A DNA stretch of 64,000 nt from Nageia nagi (lineage: Eukaryota > Pinophyta), in NCBI GenBank assembly GCA_050084985.1, contig JBITNC010000001.1:203732001-203796000 (forward strand). The letters are read 5' to 3'. The notes under the pieces are model-generated. The model ran no database searches, was not told the DNA's origin, and saw only the letters and a list, made by a program, of their open reading frames with translations. Below are positions 35,582 through 47,617 of this stretch, in pieces; the first letter of the stretch is position 1; each line of letters opens with the position of its first letter. The translations under genes and the position numbers were made by a program.

Positions 35582-36684
35582 AGAGGTTCTCCATGCCTAT
35601 ATAGAGCTAATAGCGGTGGATGTAGCAAATACTCTTTTATTCTATCAAATGCTTCTTGACATTTAACATCCCATTTAAATTCAACTTCTTTCTTAAGTAA
35701 ATGAGACATAGGAGCTATCTTATCTGTTAACTGACAAATAAATCTTCTTACAACTTGAATTTTACCTTGAAGGCTTCTCAATTGCTTAAGATTTGTAGGA
35801 GGAGATATTTCTGTGATGGCTTTAATTTTCTTTTGATCCACTTCAACTCCTCTCCTAAAGACAATATGCTCTAAGAGTTTTCCTAATGATACCCCAAATA
35901 CACATTTTTGAGGCTTGATTCTTAACTTGTACTTCTTCATTCTTTCAAATGTTGCTTTTATATCCTTGATGTGATCTTCTTTATTCTTTGACTTTATCAA
36001 GATATCATCTACATAAACCTCTACTGTTTTACGAATGAAGTCATGAAACATGGTTGTCATTGCTCTTTGATATGTGGCCCTTGCATTCTTAAGACCAAAT
36101 GGCATTACCTTGTAGCAAAAGTTGGCCCAAGGAGTTCTTAAGGTTGTTTTATGCTGATCACTTTCCTTGATTTTGATTTGATTATATCCTGAAAATCCAT
36201 CCATAAATGATAACATCTCATAACTTGCCAAACTGTCAATGATCATATCTATGTTGGGTAGTTTGAAGTCATCTTTCGGACATGCTTTATTAAGATCTCT
36301 GAAATTAGTACATACTCTAATTTCACCTGTAGGTTTCTTTACTAGAACTACGTTGGCCATCCACTCTGAATAATCAATGGGTCTAATAAAACCAGCTTCT
36401 AATAGTTTCTCTATTTCTTTCTTGACTAGTAAAGAAATCTGAAAAGGTATCTTCTTTGGTTTTTGCTTTATAGGAACTGCTTTTTTCTCAACTACCAAGT
36501 TATGTACTACAAAATTTTCATCTAATCCAGGCATATCTTTATATGACCATGCAAATAATTCAGAATAATCATGAAAGGATTGAATCAATTCATTTTGCAA
36601 AGGTTCCTCAAGGAGCTTACCCGTTTTTAGGAATTGCGGTGTCTCTTGAGAACCAATGTTGACCTCCTCTATCTCTTCATTCAA
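35542..36684 (-). pseudogene. pol: reverse transcriptase
   Basis: A 380-residue open stretch. After a linker with FAWSYKDMPGLD, RT begins around residue 80. Motifs in order are GFIRPIDYSEWMANVVLVKK, VCTNFRDLNKACPKD, SFMDGFSGYNQI (first catalytic Asp), MPFGLKNARATYQRAM and the YVDD box (VEVYVDDILIKSK). It ends in the connection region (HPPLLALYRHGEPLWPYVSAT) before a frameshift. All catalytic Asp residues are present, so the domain itself is intact although the polyprotein is not. Confidence 0.95.
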
Positions 36685-37049
36685 CTAAGTCATTTCTGAT
36701 TCTGATGGTGGGAAATGGCTATTCTCCTAACCCTTTGATTTTATCCTCCATAGATTCACCAAAGCAAGTATGCACATCTAGACAATGTTTGTGAGTCCTC
36801 TTTTCATGCCTAGTTGGATATTCAGTTCAAGCACCCATAGATTCTAAGAAAGCATCATCATTCTCAAACAAATCTATAGCATGTATTGCATCTTCATCAT
36901 CTATTTCACATTCAATAACAAAGCAATTTTGATCATCTCTTTCCCGTTCATCTTCTTGCATTAATAACGAACGACTAACCTGACCATTGTGATCATCTCC
37001 ACAATATGGGACAATGCAATATTTGTTTTCCTCTGTGATTTCTTCTAAA

Positions 37050-37680
37050 GAAGACCGTCGATGGTCTTTATGGAGCCCAAAGGAGCGCGAGCGGTCCTTT
37101 TCCTGAGCCTCCTACCGTTTGTCCAAATCTCTCTCGAGACTGATATTATTGACATCTGTGATAGTGTACGAACCAAATCCGATATCTTTGACATTGATTT
37201 TTGGTAATGCTTTTCTGTAAATTTGATCATTCTTAGCTAGTATAGCCTCATCTTCCGCATCATACAGAACAAATCTCTCAGGGAGAACATAATTGCATTG
37301 CTTGGCTATCTGCTCATTTGCTTCTACCTTGTAAACATTTCCTTCAGAACAAAATTTGAAACATCTATGCAAAGTGGATGCTAGTCCCTCCATGTCATCT
37401 GTCCATGGTCTTCCAAGAATAAAATTAAAAGAAGGTTTTCCATCTGTAATGTAGAAGAGAGTTTGAAGCACCTTGTTTCCCACTTTGATTGGAAGTGTGA
37501 TGATTCCTGCACATTTCTTTGGAACACCATCAAACCCCTTAACTCTCATGGTAGTCTCTTCTTTTGGAGGTAACAAATCTGGATCAAACTGTGAAAGCGA
37601 ATGGTGGTAATACTCAAAGCTTCCCAACCATCTATCAATGATCTTTTAACTGTATTACCAAAGATATTCACTTCAATAAA
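37050..37680 (-). pseudogene. aspartic protease region
   Basis: The minus-strand frame reads FIEVNIFGNTVKRSLIDGWE, where the family has the catalytic LIDxGSALNI; here the DSG/DTG-like triad is damaged (IDGW). Downstream FILGRPWTDDMEGLASTLHR is the conserved ILGRPW(I)HDM segment at the domain end. It lies between gag and RT as expected. The linker to RT (36685-37050) has stops. Confidence 0.75.
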
Positions 37681-38203
37681 AAATGGTGGATGTAATTGGG
37701 TTACATCCTTACTAGGTCTTTCACTAGGGTGAAAAGTGATAACATCCCCTTTACTTCATATTTTTGCCTTTTTTGCAAAAGCAGTGATTGAGATGTTCTT
37801 GTCTATCTAATTATTTTTGAAAATCTGATTCATCATTTCTCTATGAGGTTCTGAAATTTGAAGTACTTCAAGCAAACTAACCTTTGCTTTTGTGTTTTTG
37901 AGTTGCTCAATGAGGTCAAAACTTCTTGGATCTTTAGGAAGCTCTTTTTCACATGTGACAGGATTTGTTGCTACTCTTGATCTTCCTCTTGTAAGTGCTG
38001 CACATACTTCTTCATGGAAAATTACATTGACATGCTGCTTTTCTTTTATATCTTTAACTTTAGTAGGGCAAACGTAGAATCCATCCTTTATAAGCCTTTG
38101 TATTTTGTTTCTTAGGCCTCCACACCCAATAGTGGCATGCCTCTTGATTTGATGATATTCGCAATATCTGTCTTTTTTGTACCATGTTGGCCTCTCTGCT
38201 GAT
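37681..38203 (-). pseudogene. gag C-terminal / linker, decayed
   Basis: Frames contain YCEYHQIKRHATIGCGGLRN, a degenerate CCHC-like region of the type YCxYHxxxGHxTxxC, then text related to the gag-protease linker. Several frameshifts occur. Confidence 0.55.
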
Positions 38204-39167
38204 TCATTTTCCTCTCTTAGGTAAAGGCTGTAATAATCCCTTTGCCATTAGATCTTTCAAGATAAACCTGGGAGGTATAGGAGACTTTATGAATTTCGTT
38301 TCTTTCTTTTCATTTGCCTTTTCTACCACGCGAATGGATTTATCTTTCTTTGGTGATTGTAGCTGCTTATCTTTGGCCCTAGGTTTGTCATTTTCTCGAT
38401 ACTTCACAAGCTCTAATTTCATATGGACTTTTTTTTTCCAATAGCTTATATGTCATATCAGAAAATGCTAGATGTGTATAATCAATGCAATAAGATTGTA
38501 AGGACAATATGACAGCATCCTTGAAAATATTGTTTACCTCTTTTTCAGTAAGTTTTGTTTTGATTTGTTGCCATGTCTTCTTGAATCGTACAACAAATTT
38601 TTCAAGATTCTTATTACTGCCTTGCCTCATAACACATAGATCCGAAACTATGACTTCATGTTTGATATTGTGTTTATACTGTTTTAGAAATAAGTTGCTC
38701 AATTCTCGAAATGATGTAACTGACCTTTTAGGTAGAGAATAGAACCATTCATAAGCCTCTCCTTCCAAACTATGAGGAAAGAACTTTGTCGGTAATCTTG
38801 AATCGACATTGATTTTGAGGTCACACTCATCTTTAAACTCTTGCAAATGTCTCCTAGGATCTCCTTCCCTACTGAACTTACAAAACTTGGGATCTTTATA
38901 ATTCGGTGGTGGCATGCATACATGGATCTCATCACATAGAGGACTACCAAACTCAATTGAATTATTTGGCTGAACTGATCCTTTTGCTAATTGATTAATC
39001 TATCTTTGCATACTCTCAATAGTAGCCTGAATGTTATCATTGTTACTTCCATCATCGTGTTCGGCTTCTTGGTTAGGTACTTTTGGTCCATCACGCTGAA
39101 TATCTCTCAAGAGCTCATCAAGATCTCTTCTCGAAAGACTTCTCAAGAATACTCTTAACTGATCCAT
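38204..39167 (-). pseudogene. gag capsid-like protein
   Basis: ATG at 39167 (MDQLRVFLRSLSRRDLDELL). A TAG near 39000 replaces what fits as Gln. The open frame 38915-38388 carries the retrotransposon gag core LEGEAYEWFYSLPKRSVTSF, RELSNLFLKQY and NLEKFVVRFKKTW. A frameshift at a T-run (plus strand, about 38430) moves to the frame 38422-38204, a Lys-rich tail ending LLQPLPKRGK. The protein packages element RNA. Confidence 0.88.
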
Positions 39168-39243
39168 GTTTAAAACAACTCACAAAATTGTTTATTAGTC
39201 CTAACTAAAACCCTAGGGTTTTAGCACAACTACTTATGATTCA

Positions 39244-39257
39244 CATCGGGTTCACCA
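39244..39257 (-). promoter_or_regulatory. primer-binding site of the Tat element
   Basis: Minus-strand TGGTGAACCCGATG lies 3 nt after the 5' LTR end. It is complementary to the 3' end of a tRNA whose identity I did not assign. Confidence 0.75.
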
Positions 39258-39260
39258 AAA

Positions 39261-40009
39261 TGTTTACAATTAAAAATGTATTCAAGAATGCAAATAACTG
39301 AAATATCTACAGTTCCGAAAGATACATATATCTATTTGTAAATTATGAGCTAACTGATAGCAATTTATAACAAGACAAGCTAATATAGAAGATAACGAAT
39401 AACTGAAATTGAAATGACATTACCAAACAAGACTGAATTTGTGTACTTACCTCATGGAGCGTACCTGATATGGATAAACGAAAGATACTGACGAAGCCTC
39501 AACAACGAACAGAGTCTGCATCCGAAGTCGTGAAGCAAGATGATCCAAAAAGAGGGCTGCGGGTGGTCTATTTCATGCTCGGAAGGAGCGTTGGCAGTCT
39601 GCTTTTGTCTACAGGGAGCGTCGGTGGTCTTCGTTAGATTGTAGTCCTTTCTGAACCGACTCTGTGCCTCCACACGAACTCTCAATGGTCTCAATTTGAT
39701 ACTCAAATAAGCTTAGAATTGTCAAGACACTTGCATAAGGAAGTACACAAACGTAGCCTTGAATGGTGGTGTCAAGAGACACCTAAAGGACTGCCATCAT
39801 CAAGACCAGATATGGGATCATATATCTCCTTAATGTGGACTTACTATTAGATCTCGGCATGTACCTACATAAACAAGATATAGTATGTTGATGATATATA
39901 TTGATCATATCCAAAATATCATAAATATTCTTGAACTAGACATATAAGTGTGGGCACATATTTCGTAATGTATTAAATTAAATGCATAAATTAATTTTAT
40001 GCAATAACA
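39261..40009 (-). repeat. 5' LTR of the Tat element (749 bp), TATA-deleted
   Basis: Matches the 3' LTR end to end but lacks the 38-bp stretch with the TATA box. The junction is at about 39853, between ATTAGATC and TCGGCATG. This LTR would have driven the element, so it cannot use its own normal promoter. Confidence 0.92.
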
Positions 40010-42339
40010 CTATGCTTATAATAAATGGAATACTGGAAATTGGACGATGATGACTGATGGTTTTGAAGGCAAAATTTACGAAGAGATTCTGGGCAGAGCC
40101 AACGTATTTAGAATATCCAAAGAGGCTGCTGCCGCTATCAAGGGACATGTGGAATTCTATGCAGAAGACATAGAGTTCACCTACCTCAAGGTCTATGGCT
40201 CCATAAAAGCCCCTTATAGGCTACCCAGTTATGCAAGTAATCGTATCATCCTTATGGAATTTTCAAGACACTTTCTAAATATATACGACAAGGTATGGGT
40301 AAAGAAGGCGGCAACCACTTACCAATTACCTATTGTCATCGGGAATTATGAATGCACCACCTAGCGACAAATTGAAATGATCAAACAAGAACTGGTGTTG
40401 TATGAATTCCCGACAGAAGTAGCTACGGATCACTATGATCCCGATGGAGTGATTGATGCATTCTTCCAAAAGACTTGGAGGTCATCATATCCACACCAGT
40501 CCCTTGGTAGCATCGAGAGGTATAGGAACATTCAGGACACCCTACAGGTTCAATAAGAACAAAAACAACATGAAGTCGAAGAAGTTGCTAGGTTAAGAGC
40601 TAATGCATGGGTCATCGTTCCCCCGAGCCACGGGTATGTTATTCCCATAATATCCCCTTCAGTAACCCTGGCTCAAGGACAGAACGGGCAGTATGCTACC
40701 AATAGCATCACTGAACAAACCATTGAAACAACTGTCAAGGGTACGAAGAATGAAATCCTGGAACTCAGAAGAGCAAGCCTGATCTCTCAACCATTCAAGC
40801 AATTGCAGAAAAAGATAAATCTCCTACAAAGTTTGAATCGGAGTGGTATGCACCTGAATCAAAACCCAACACATCATCATCCAGTTCCGATAAATATGGA
40901 CTAAGTGACTCGTCAGAGACCGATGAAGAGATGGATTTTGCTGCAGTCATCAACACCGACATGGAGATAAACCAAGATACTGCCTTTGAGTGGGTCAACA
41001 TTGATCATTCAGTAGAGGTCCTTAGTGAAGGCAATCTCTCAGTCGATATGATTGTCCAACAAGCAGCAGGAGAAGTACCCCAAAATCCGCTCCTCAGAAA
41101 CAGGCATCGCAAATGCCACCATCTCGGACGACCACAACAACATCAGCTCAGAAGGGTACTTCAAGACCTAGGACAATGGCATCATCTTTAGGGGGAGATG
41201 ATGAAAATCAGGGGAATGAGGGAGAAAATGAAGAATAGAGGGGAAAAAGAAGACAAGTAGAGCATGATGTCGAGATCATCGAAGACGGAGAGATGATTCC
41301 CTACGGAAAACAACCTATGGAACCTCGCTTCGACATGGCTGCAGTGATGTCCAATTTGAGTTCAAATCATCCTTACGAAGGAGAAGATTCTGAAGATGAA
41401 AATGAGGAACTTCAGCAGATTGATACTCTTATCACCACTGTAGGAAAAGTCACCGATTAGACAAGCTCTACTCAAGGAAAAACAAGGCTAGTTCTGGAAA
41501 GTTTGGCCTCACTGTCGAGATAGAAGAGGCCCCTGCAGAGATTGTTGGCCCATTGGGAATGGAGCACAACATCATCAAGAATGCACGGGCATTGAGGGAA
41601 TCTGGTATATTATTGAAGTTAAAGAACTGGGAGCTGAAGAAGATAGTGGCAAGGTTGGAAATGATCGACAAAGAAGTCAGGGCTACTAATTTGACATTTG
41701 AAGACATCAAAAAGCAGGTTGACTTAAATATTGGAATCACCGCCCTGAAACAAGGATAGACCAAGAACCTTATTGAGGCCATCAAAGCACTCCCCTCAAG
41801 CATGGTAAATTTTTATATTGAGGAGGGGGGTCGCATTCTCAAGCGGAGAAAATAGACTAGTTGATCATCAGATGGACGAATGGGTACCCGACAATGCTAG
41901 ACCTACGGAGAAGGGCAACCCATCATCCTTTCATGCAGTATTTTTGCATAGATTAGTTCCCATATACACCAGAACCCAACTCAAAGCTATCATCAGTAAA
42001 CAGGCAAGGGAATACGAATTCTAGGTACCCTTGTTTGAGGAAAACGGTAGCATTAAGGAGTATATGACAGTGATGACAATGATCCACGCCACTATTGCAG
42101 AGTAGATATGTTCCAAGGATCCACACAACTTGAAAACAGGAAAACATATGATAGGAGGGATGAGATTGGCTGATTGGAGCAAGGAAATGGTCAAAACCAA
42201 TAAGGCCATCTTGGAGCACCTGCTATCAAAGGAAGGAGCTCTCCAGACAATCCATCGTGCCATCAGGAACGTAGAAGCGTTCATGGGAGATAACTTTGAA
42301 GCCAAAATCGCCACAAACATGCAAGTCATCTTCCCATGA
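40010..42339 (+). pseudogene. ORF X copy A, remainder after the insertion
   Basis: Begins with the duplicated CTATG, and the N-terminal frame carries on directly (PQFY then AYNKWNTGNW). 40047-40362 is open, with YLKVYGSIKAPYRLPSYASN matching copy C (YIRVYGSKDRPLLMPKYASD). An acidic serine-rich linker lies near 40800-41450, a coiled coil at 41553-41757 (LLKLKNWELKKIVARLEMID) and a C-terminal region (VFLHRLVPIYTRTQLKAI ... HLLSKEGALQTIHRAIRNVE), ending at TGA 42337-42339. At least two frameshifts and several TAG stops break it. This copy gives the best view of the full layout, roughly 1000 residues. No enzyme motif is seen. Confidence 0.65.
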
Positions 42340-43230
42340 TCGCCAGAATAGAAAGGGGTCTATTCTGGTAAGTTTTTGATACGGAAGCTAAATATTTGGC
42401 CAACTTAGTGGATTTCCACTAAGTCCAATTGTAATCTCTATTTAGCATTTTTTATTAGCTTTTAATCTCGCAATTAAGGTTAGGGTTTTGAAACTCATTT
42501 CTAGGGTTTCAAAGGTCACTTTTAGGGTTTCAAAACTCTATAAGTAAGAGACCAAGGGTCTCATTTTTGTAAGGACTTCATTCTGAAGAAAAACACTTCA
42601 AGCTTGAAGAGAGAACTTTTGTAAGAGAGTAGCAAATTGATGTATCCTTGCACAACTCTTTTTCAAATTAATACAAAGTGGTTAATGCAAAGACTTGAGT
42701 TTGACACTTTTCATATTGATGTTATGGATTGATTCTTCGGGGGCACTTTTAGTGGGCTTGTGTACTTTTGTTTTATTCCTTTGAAAACTCTCTAGCTTTA
42801 GGGAAGTTATCTTTGAAAAACTTTAAAAGTTCTTAAAGCCTACCTACGTTTGTTGCTTGATCCTTAACATGCAAGTTGATTGGGTATTCTATGTTAGTTT
42901 CTACTTCTATGACATCTTGTTAGGTCCTTCATCCAAAACCATAATCCTTTCACTTTGAAACATCCCGTTTCCGCCCATTTGACGTTCCTCCCTGCTCCTC
43001 TTTGAAGCATTTTGAACATGAGGTTGTTTGCTTGCAAGGTTGGATGAATTGGATGAAAAGTCCTTGATTGATTCGGAAGAGATAAACTCTTAGACACTCT
43101 CCCGTCAGTGAACCTCAAACCCATATCCGAGCAAGTATCTTTTCTTTCTCCATGGTGTTGTCCTTCACCTTTTACAGTATTGCCTTTACGCTTTTTTTTT
43201 TATGCTTTCATACCGAAATATAATCCTTAA
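42340..43230 (+). promoter_or_regulatory. LTR-like or promoter-like region 3' of copy A
   Basis: A purine run (AATAGAAAGGGG, about 42348) follows the stop codon of copy A, as a PPT would precede a 3' LTR. Three TAGGGTTT telo-box-like motifs occur at 42481, 42502 and 42522. A TATA-like CTATAAGTA at 42538 and the palindrome GAGACC/GGTCTC follow. No matching upstream LTR was found. Confidence 0.4.
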
Positions 43231-43555
43231 GTCCACACACAAAAGTTTTGAACAAACTCTATACATCAAAAAATAAAACATTGTTGGTTAACAAACTACA
43301 TACCTCTCATTCCATTGCATTGAGGCTGATTCCAAAGAGGGATACCACCACCTTTTATTTATCTATCCCTATTCAGAAAACACACCTGGCAGACATACCT
43401 TACAACATCACAACGTTGGGGTCACTAGGCAGGGTGTTTCAACAAGAGCCTTGGAGGTACACAGTCCTTTTCAACCGAGGGAATTGGTAATGCACTCCCA
43501 ACTATGTTGCTTAGGATCTCCTAAATTCTACATGCAATATTCAGAGTGTCCTGTA
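43231..43555. other. spacer between copies A and B
   Basis: Nothing recognisable. The tail ends of copies A (+) and B (-) face each other across this spacer. Confidence 0.4.
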
Positions 43556-45800
43556 CGGGAAAGAAAAGTATCCCAACACTTTGAAGGTGTGCTAGGAGTT
43601 GTTTGAGAAGCTCCTTTCTTTGGGGATGATCTTCTTTTCCTTTGTGGAGTGGCAAATTTAGAAGAAGCAACTTGCTTCACTGTTGTGGATGTGGAAGGCA
43701 AGACCTCATCAACTTCTTCTGTATTAGAATCTCCTTCGATATCTATGATTTGAGTGTTATGTGAGTTAGATTGAGAATCTTCACCATCTTCATGCTCTTC
43801 TTCGGTCTCTCCTTCTTAACTTGATTCATGTGAATTAGATGATTCAAAGGATGTCTTAGAATCAGAAGATGAACTTGAGGAGTCAGGATCCTCAGGTGGG
43901 TTTGCAATGGGAGCATTTTCTTGAATTTGAGCCTCAATAGGCTTTGGAAATGTATCTGGTGCATGTTCTTCTGCAGGTGTCAATAAGTTGGGGAGGACTA
44001 GAGGATTCTCAGCTCGGATAGACATGATAGACACCATAGGAACATCCTTTGGGATAGCATCTTCAAGCTGTTGGAGAGGGAAATTTGGATACCCTTTTTC
44101 CTTCATGATAGCAACATCTTTGGTAATCTCCCTAACTACGATGTGGATTCCAGGCTTAACCCCACCCAGAGTGGTGTGCTCTCCTATCCTTCCCTGGTGT
44201 CTTCTCACTCTTGAAGAGTAGGTGGATTTTTCAGCAGAGATAGTACGAGGGTCATTTAGGTTCTGGATTCTCCTATCAATTTACCCTTCGACTATTAGGA
44301 TTTGATGAATCTCCTGGATCTGCTTCTCCTCCCTCGTATTTTTGTATTTTTTCTTGTTCCCAAGAGGTCAATGCTCATAGATCACAAGATTCCAAAATGC
44401 TCGTTTGTAAAAACACTAAATTCTTCCTTCAGGGTCATAGTGGGAGGCTGCCTCCTCCTCACTGAAGTGGTAGTAAGATAATTCTCTGCCTATCTCTTTA
44501 GCCTCTTGCCAAGTTGAGCAAGTGTAATCCTTGATTGAAATAGGGAGATTAGTTGTAGCATTTTTCTTCTTCCATACAGTTTCATATAAAAATAGCAGCT
44601 ATCTGTAGAATTCCATAAGGATGAGGCGGTTACTGGCATATCAAGGCAAGAGGTAGGGCCTAACTTTAGAGCGATAGACCTGGATGTAAGTATGTGTGGG
44701 GTCTTCTAGAAAGTAGTTAGCATGCCCTCGGATGGCCTCAACGGTTGAATCAGAGATCCTTTTCACCATTTTCCTCCCCTTAATTTCTTTATAAATTTGG
44801 AACTCCCATCCATCGTTCCTCATGGCGTAGTAGTCCCATCTTGACTCTACATCCACTTGGGGTAAGCTCTCCATACAGGCTTCTCTGGATTGTTCAAGAT
44901 CTCAATGTTTGCGTGGGTTGACTTCCTATTTTTGCCAGGGAGGAGAAGGAAAACTAGGTAGGAATTTATATAAAACTTTCTTGAAGAACCAATGTGAGCC
45001 AGTTGGAACAAGAGGGAGTCGCTTATTATGCTACTCTACCTTATTTTCTGCCGGTTTCCAATTACGGCAATGAATCCAGTAAACTCTCTCCAGGACTTTA
45101 AGTCATCTTCTTTTCTAGTGATTCTAGATAACATACTAATGATCATGGATACCGTGAGGTAAAAGTGTTGCCTCTTTGCATTTAACAACTTGTTTCTTGT
45201 GAATCCTTTGCTTTCCACTTCAAGCCAGTTTGTGATAAGACTTGCAACTTGTGGAGACTTCTCATAATATTCTAATGAATCTCTCTTAGTATAAATGACC
45301 CCTTCATTGCTCCACTTAAAGGCTTCTTCGATCCTAAAGGAGAGAAATCTAAGATTTTATTTTCATCAGTGTCATAGAGGGCTCGATCCTTGAAGTTGGC
45401 ATGCCTACCCACTTTTTAGCAAAGCTTTGGAAAAGGAATTACAAAAAGAATTAATGTGGCAGTCGCCAATCCATAAGTACACACTACTTCTCTAAGGATT
45501 TGGAATTTGTCTAATTCCCCAATAGCTTGAAGTGTCCGAAGTGGGTCGGTGTGAGACTAGTTGGTATCCCAGATAGTGGTAAAATTATTTTTGAACTTGG
45601 CTGGTTTCAATGGATCTTGAGGATTTTCTTTCATGAATTCTATATGACTTTTTTTGGTCAATCTGGCCAATTGCAGCTCTCTAGATTTGCCTAGCTTAGA
45701 ATTGATCTTCGTTTTCTTTAAACTGTAAGCAGACTGAATTAGTAGCAACTGACTCTGATAGATGAGGGGTGCAATGCAAGGAGGGTGTAATGCCTGACAG
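43556..45800 (-). pseudogene. ORF X copy B
   Basis: Minus-strand copy, N-terminal and middle parts. The start region near 45740 reads KINSKLGKSRELQLARLTKK and SHIEFMKENPQDPL, related to copy C's KIQGQLFEIHVTK and SLIEFQERERPKLL. Then LFVIPFPKLC, MLSRITRKEDDLKSWREF, and at 44874-44641 VKRISDSTVEAIRGHANYFL and TYIQVYRSKVRPYLLP, which match the same blocks of A and C. The linker has a Ser/Asp/Glu run (PEDPDSSSSSSDSK, about 43880) and a basic stretch (KFATPQRKRRSSPKK). The coiled coil and C-terminus are absent, so the copy is truncated near 43.56 kb. Many frameshifts and stops. Confidence 0.65.
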
Positions 45801-47617
45801 GCTTGTATGCCTTTATATAAAAGTAAGGTGACCAACTTTCTACATACAACGTTGCCTAGAACCTAATTTTAATGCATGAATGATGACAAGGTGGCCGACT
45901 AGTGGTTTCTGTTTTGAAATGCAAATGAATTCAAATCTTTAACATATGAGATGACCACAAAACGGTAACAAAGTGCATGGGCCCACTTCTAGGACAGAAA
46001 TGAACATTCACTAAAATGATTTAAATGCAAAAAAGGGTGGTTGCATCCATTCTCAATGATGGACGTTTATCTCCTAGGGACCATGCGACCATGTTATGGA
46101 ATGAGTTGATGCAATACAAACGATGCAATGGACCATGAAATGCAAACAATAATGCAATAAGGAGGTGGTCGCATGGTTTGGGAATGATGGGAGTGTAACT
46201 TCTTGAAATTGTGCGACAAGCACTATGAGACACTAACTTGGACTAAATCACCCTCCTTTCTCTTTAATAGCTGCTTAGGATTGCCAGATGGCAACATTTC
46301 AAGGAGGAAAGGCAAGTGTTTCGACTCATGTCGTTTATAATGCATGACCAAGGTGGTCGCAAGCTTTCCAGAAGATGAAACTTTAACTATTCAAAATCAT
46401 GCGAACATACTTATTTGTTTTGGAGATGCAAAAAGGTGGTCGGCCCTTCCTTAAAAGATGCAAAGGTAACTAAATGGAACCCTGCGACCATTGAGAATGG
46501 ATGATGAACATGCTAGACTTAGCCCCAAGATGCAGGAATGATGCTAAGGTGACCATATGGAACCATGTGACCATTAAGAATGGCGTAGAAGTCCAAAAAA
46601 AGGGGTGGTCGCATGCTTTCAATAAGATGCAATGATGACCTTTATGTATTGTGCGACTAGTTTTGAGGCCAAGGCTGACTTTGTGAAAGTTGGACATGAC
46701 AAGGTTATATAGTTCCCTTCTTGACAGGTGTCCATGTTGAGTTGGTCAGAGTGGAGGCCGAATGATTTCAAGACAAGCCATTTGCATGCTTGCTTAACGT
46801 CTGGAAGAGGTGGTCGCATGCTTGGGGAAAGATGGAACTTCAACCTTTTGAAACCATGCGAACACTTCTAACAAGCCTTTTTCCCAACACTTAGTCAATT
46901 CTTGAACTTATAGCTTTGAAAGGAGGGTGGTCGCATGGTTTTAGGAAGATGAAAATGCTACTTTCAAGAACCATGCGAACACCTTTGAAGCTGCAATATG
47001 AATGTGTTAAGTGAACTAGACGGCCTTCCTTTATATACTGACTTCCTTGCCAAGTGCCCTCGTCCATTTGGTTGAAGTGAAGGCCGAATGTGATCAAGGC
47101 AAATGCAATGTGCTAGTAATGGTGGTCGGGAGGCCACAAAAAGATGAGTTTGCAACTAACTTGAATCGTGCAAACGCCCTTGGGAAGAGAATTTCCGTTA
47201 CTTAACCCAATTTTATGCTTCCTGGTTTCTCAAGAGAGGTGGTCGCATAACTTTGCAACTACTAGAAACCATGCGAACACCCTCAAAATGGAGAATTTGA
47301 GGACTTAACAACTTTTTGAATGCTGAAACTTGCTTGAGGAGGTGGTTGTGCTATTCCATGAAAATGTATCTTTCCTTCGACATGTGACCAACCTTGAACT
47401 TAACCACTTTCGGATTTCACACTTGTTCCCATGCATGAATTTCCCCGAAAATGCTTGTTTTTCTTAAGTAAGCTTCTCATCTGATTTTAAAGTTGCACTT
47501 TGGGCTATTCTGAACAATTTTCTTCAATTCTTGCTCAAAAAATGCTGTTTGAAGTTGAGGGTCCCCTTATCCTTTTGCAAAAAAAGGAGGACGGGTGTGT
47601 TGAGGCGTCAACACACT
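45801..47617 (-). repeat. ORF X copy B leader with 50-bp dyads
   Basis: Dyads of exactly 50 bp occur at 46168-46217, 46356-46405, 46608-46657, 46813-46862 and 46930-46979. Arms are GTCGCATG(G/C)TTT and AA(A)CCATGCGAA/GTGCGAC. A shortened one lies at 47242-47277. TATA boxes on the minus strand occur at about 45812-45822, 46704-46712 and 47030-47038, the last two with CACCTG/CACTTG E-boxes 13-20 bp upstream. The leader ends at a palindromic boundary at about 47585-47617 (GTGTGTTGAGGCGTCAACACAC), where it abuts copia gag sequence. Confidence 0.7.

Larger units (their letters stand above)
31663..40009 (-). mobile_element. full-length Ty3/gypsy element, Tat type (8347 bp)
   Basis: Two LTRs (TGTTAT...GTAAACA on the minus strand) bracket a PBS, gag, protease, RT, RNase H, a second archaeal-type RNase H, integrase, a tandem-repeat 3' region and a PPT. 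The perfect 5-bp duplication CTATG shows insertion into copy A of ORF X. RT wording (MPFGLKNARATYQRAMTTMF) and the second RNase H before integrase are hallmarks of the Tat/Ogre branch. Stops, frameshifts and a promoter deletion in the 5' LTR make it inactive. Confidence 0.95.
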
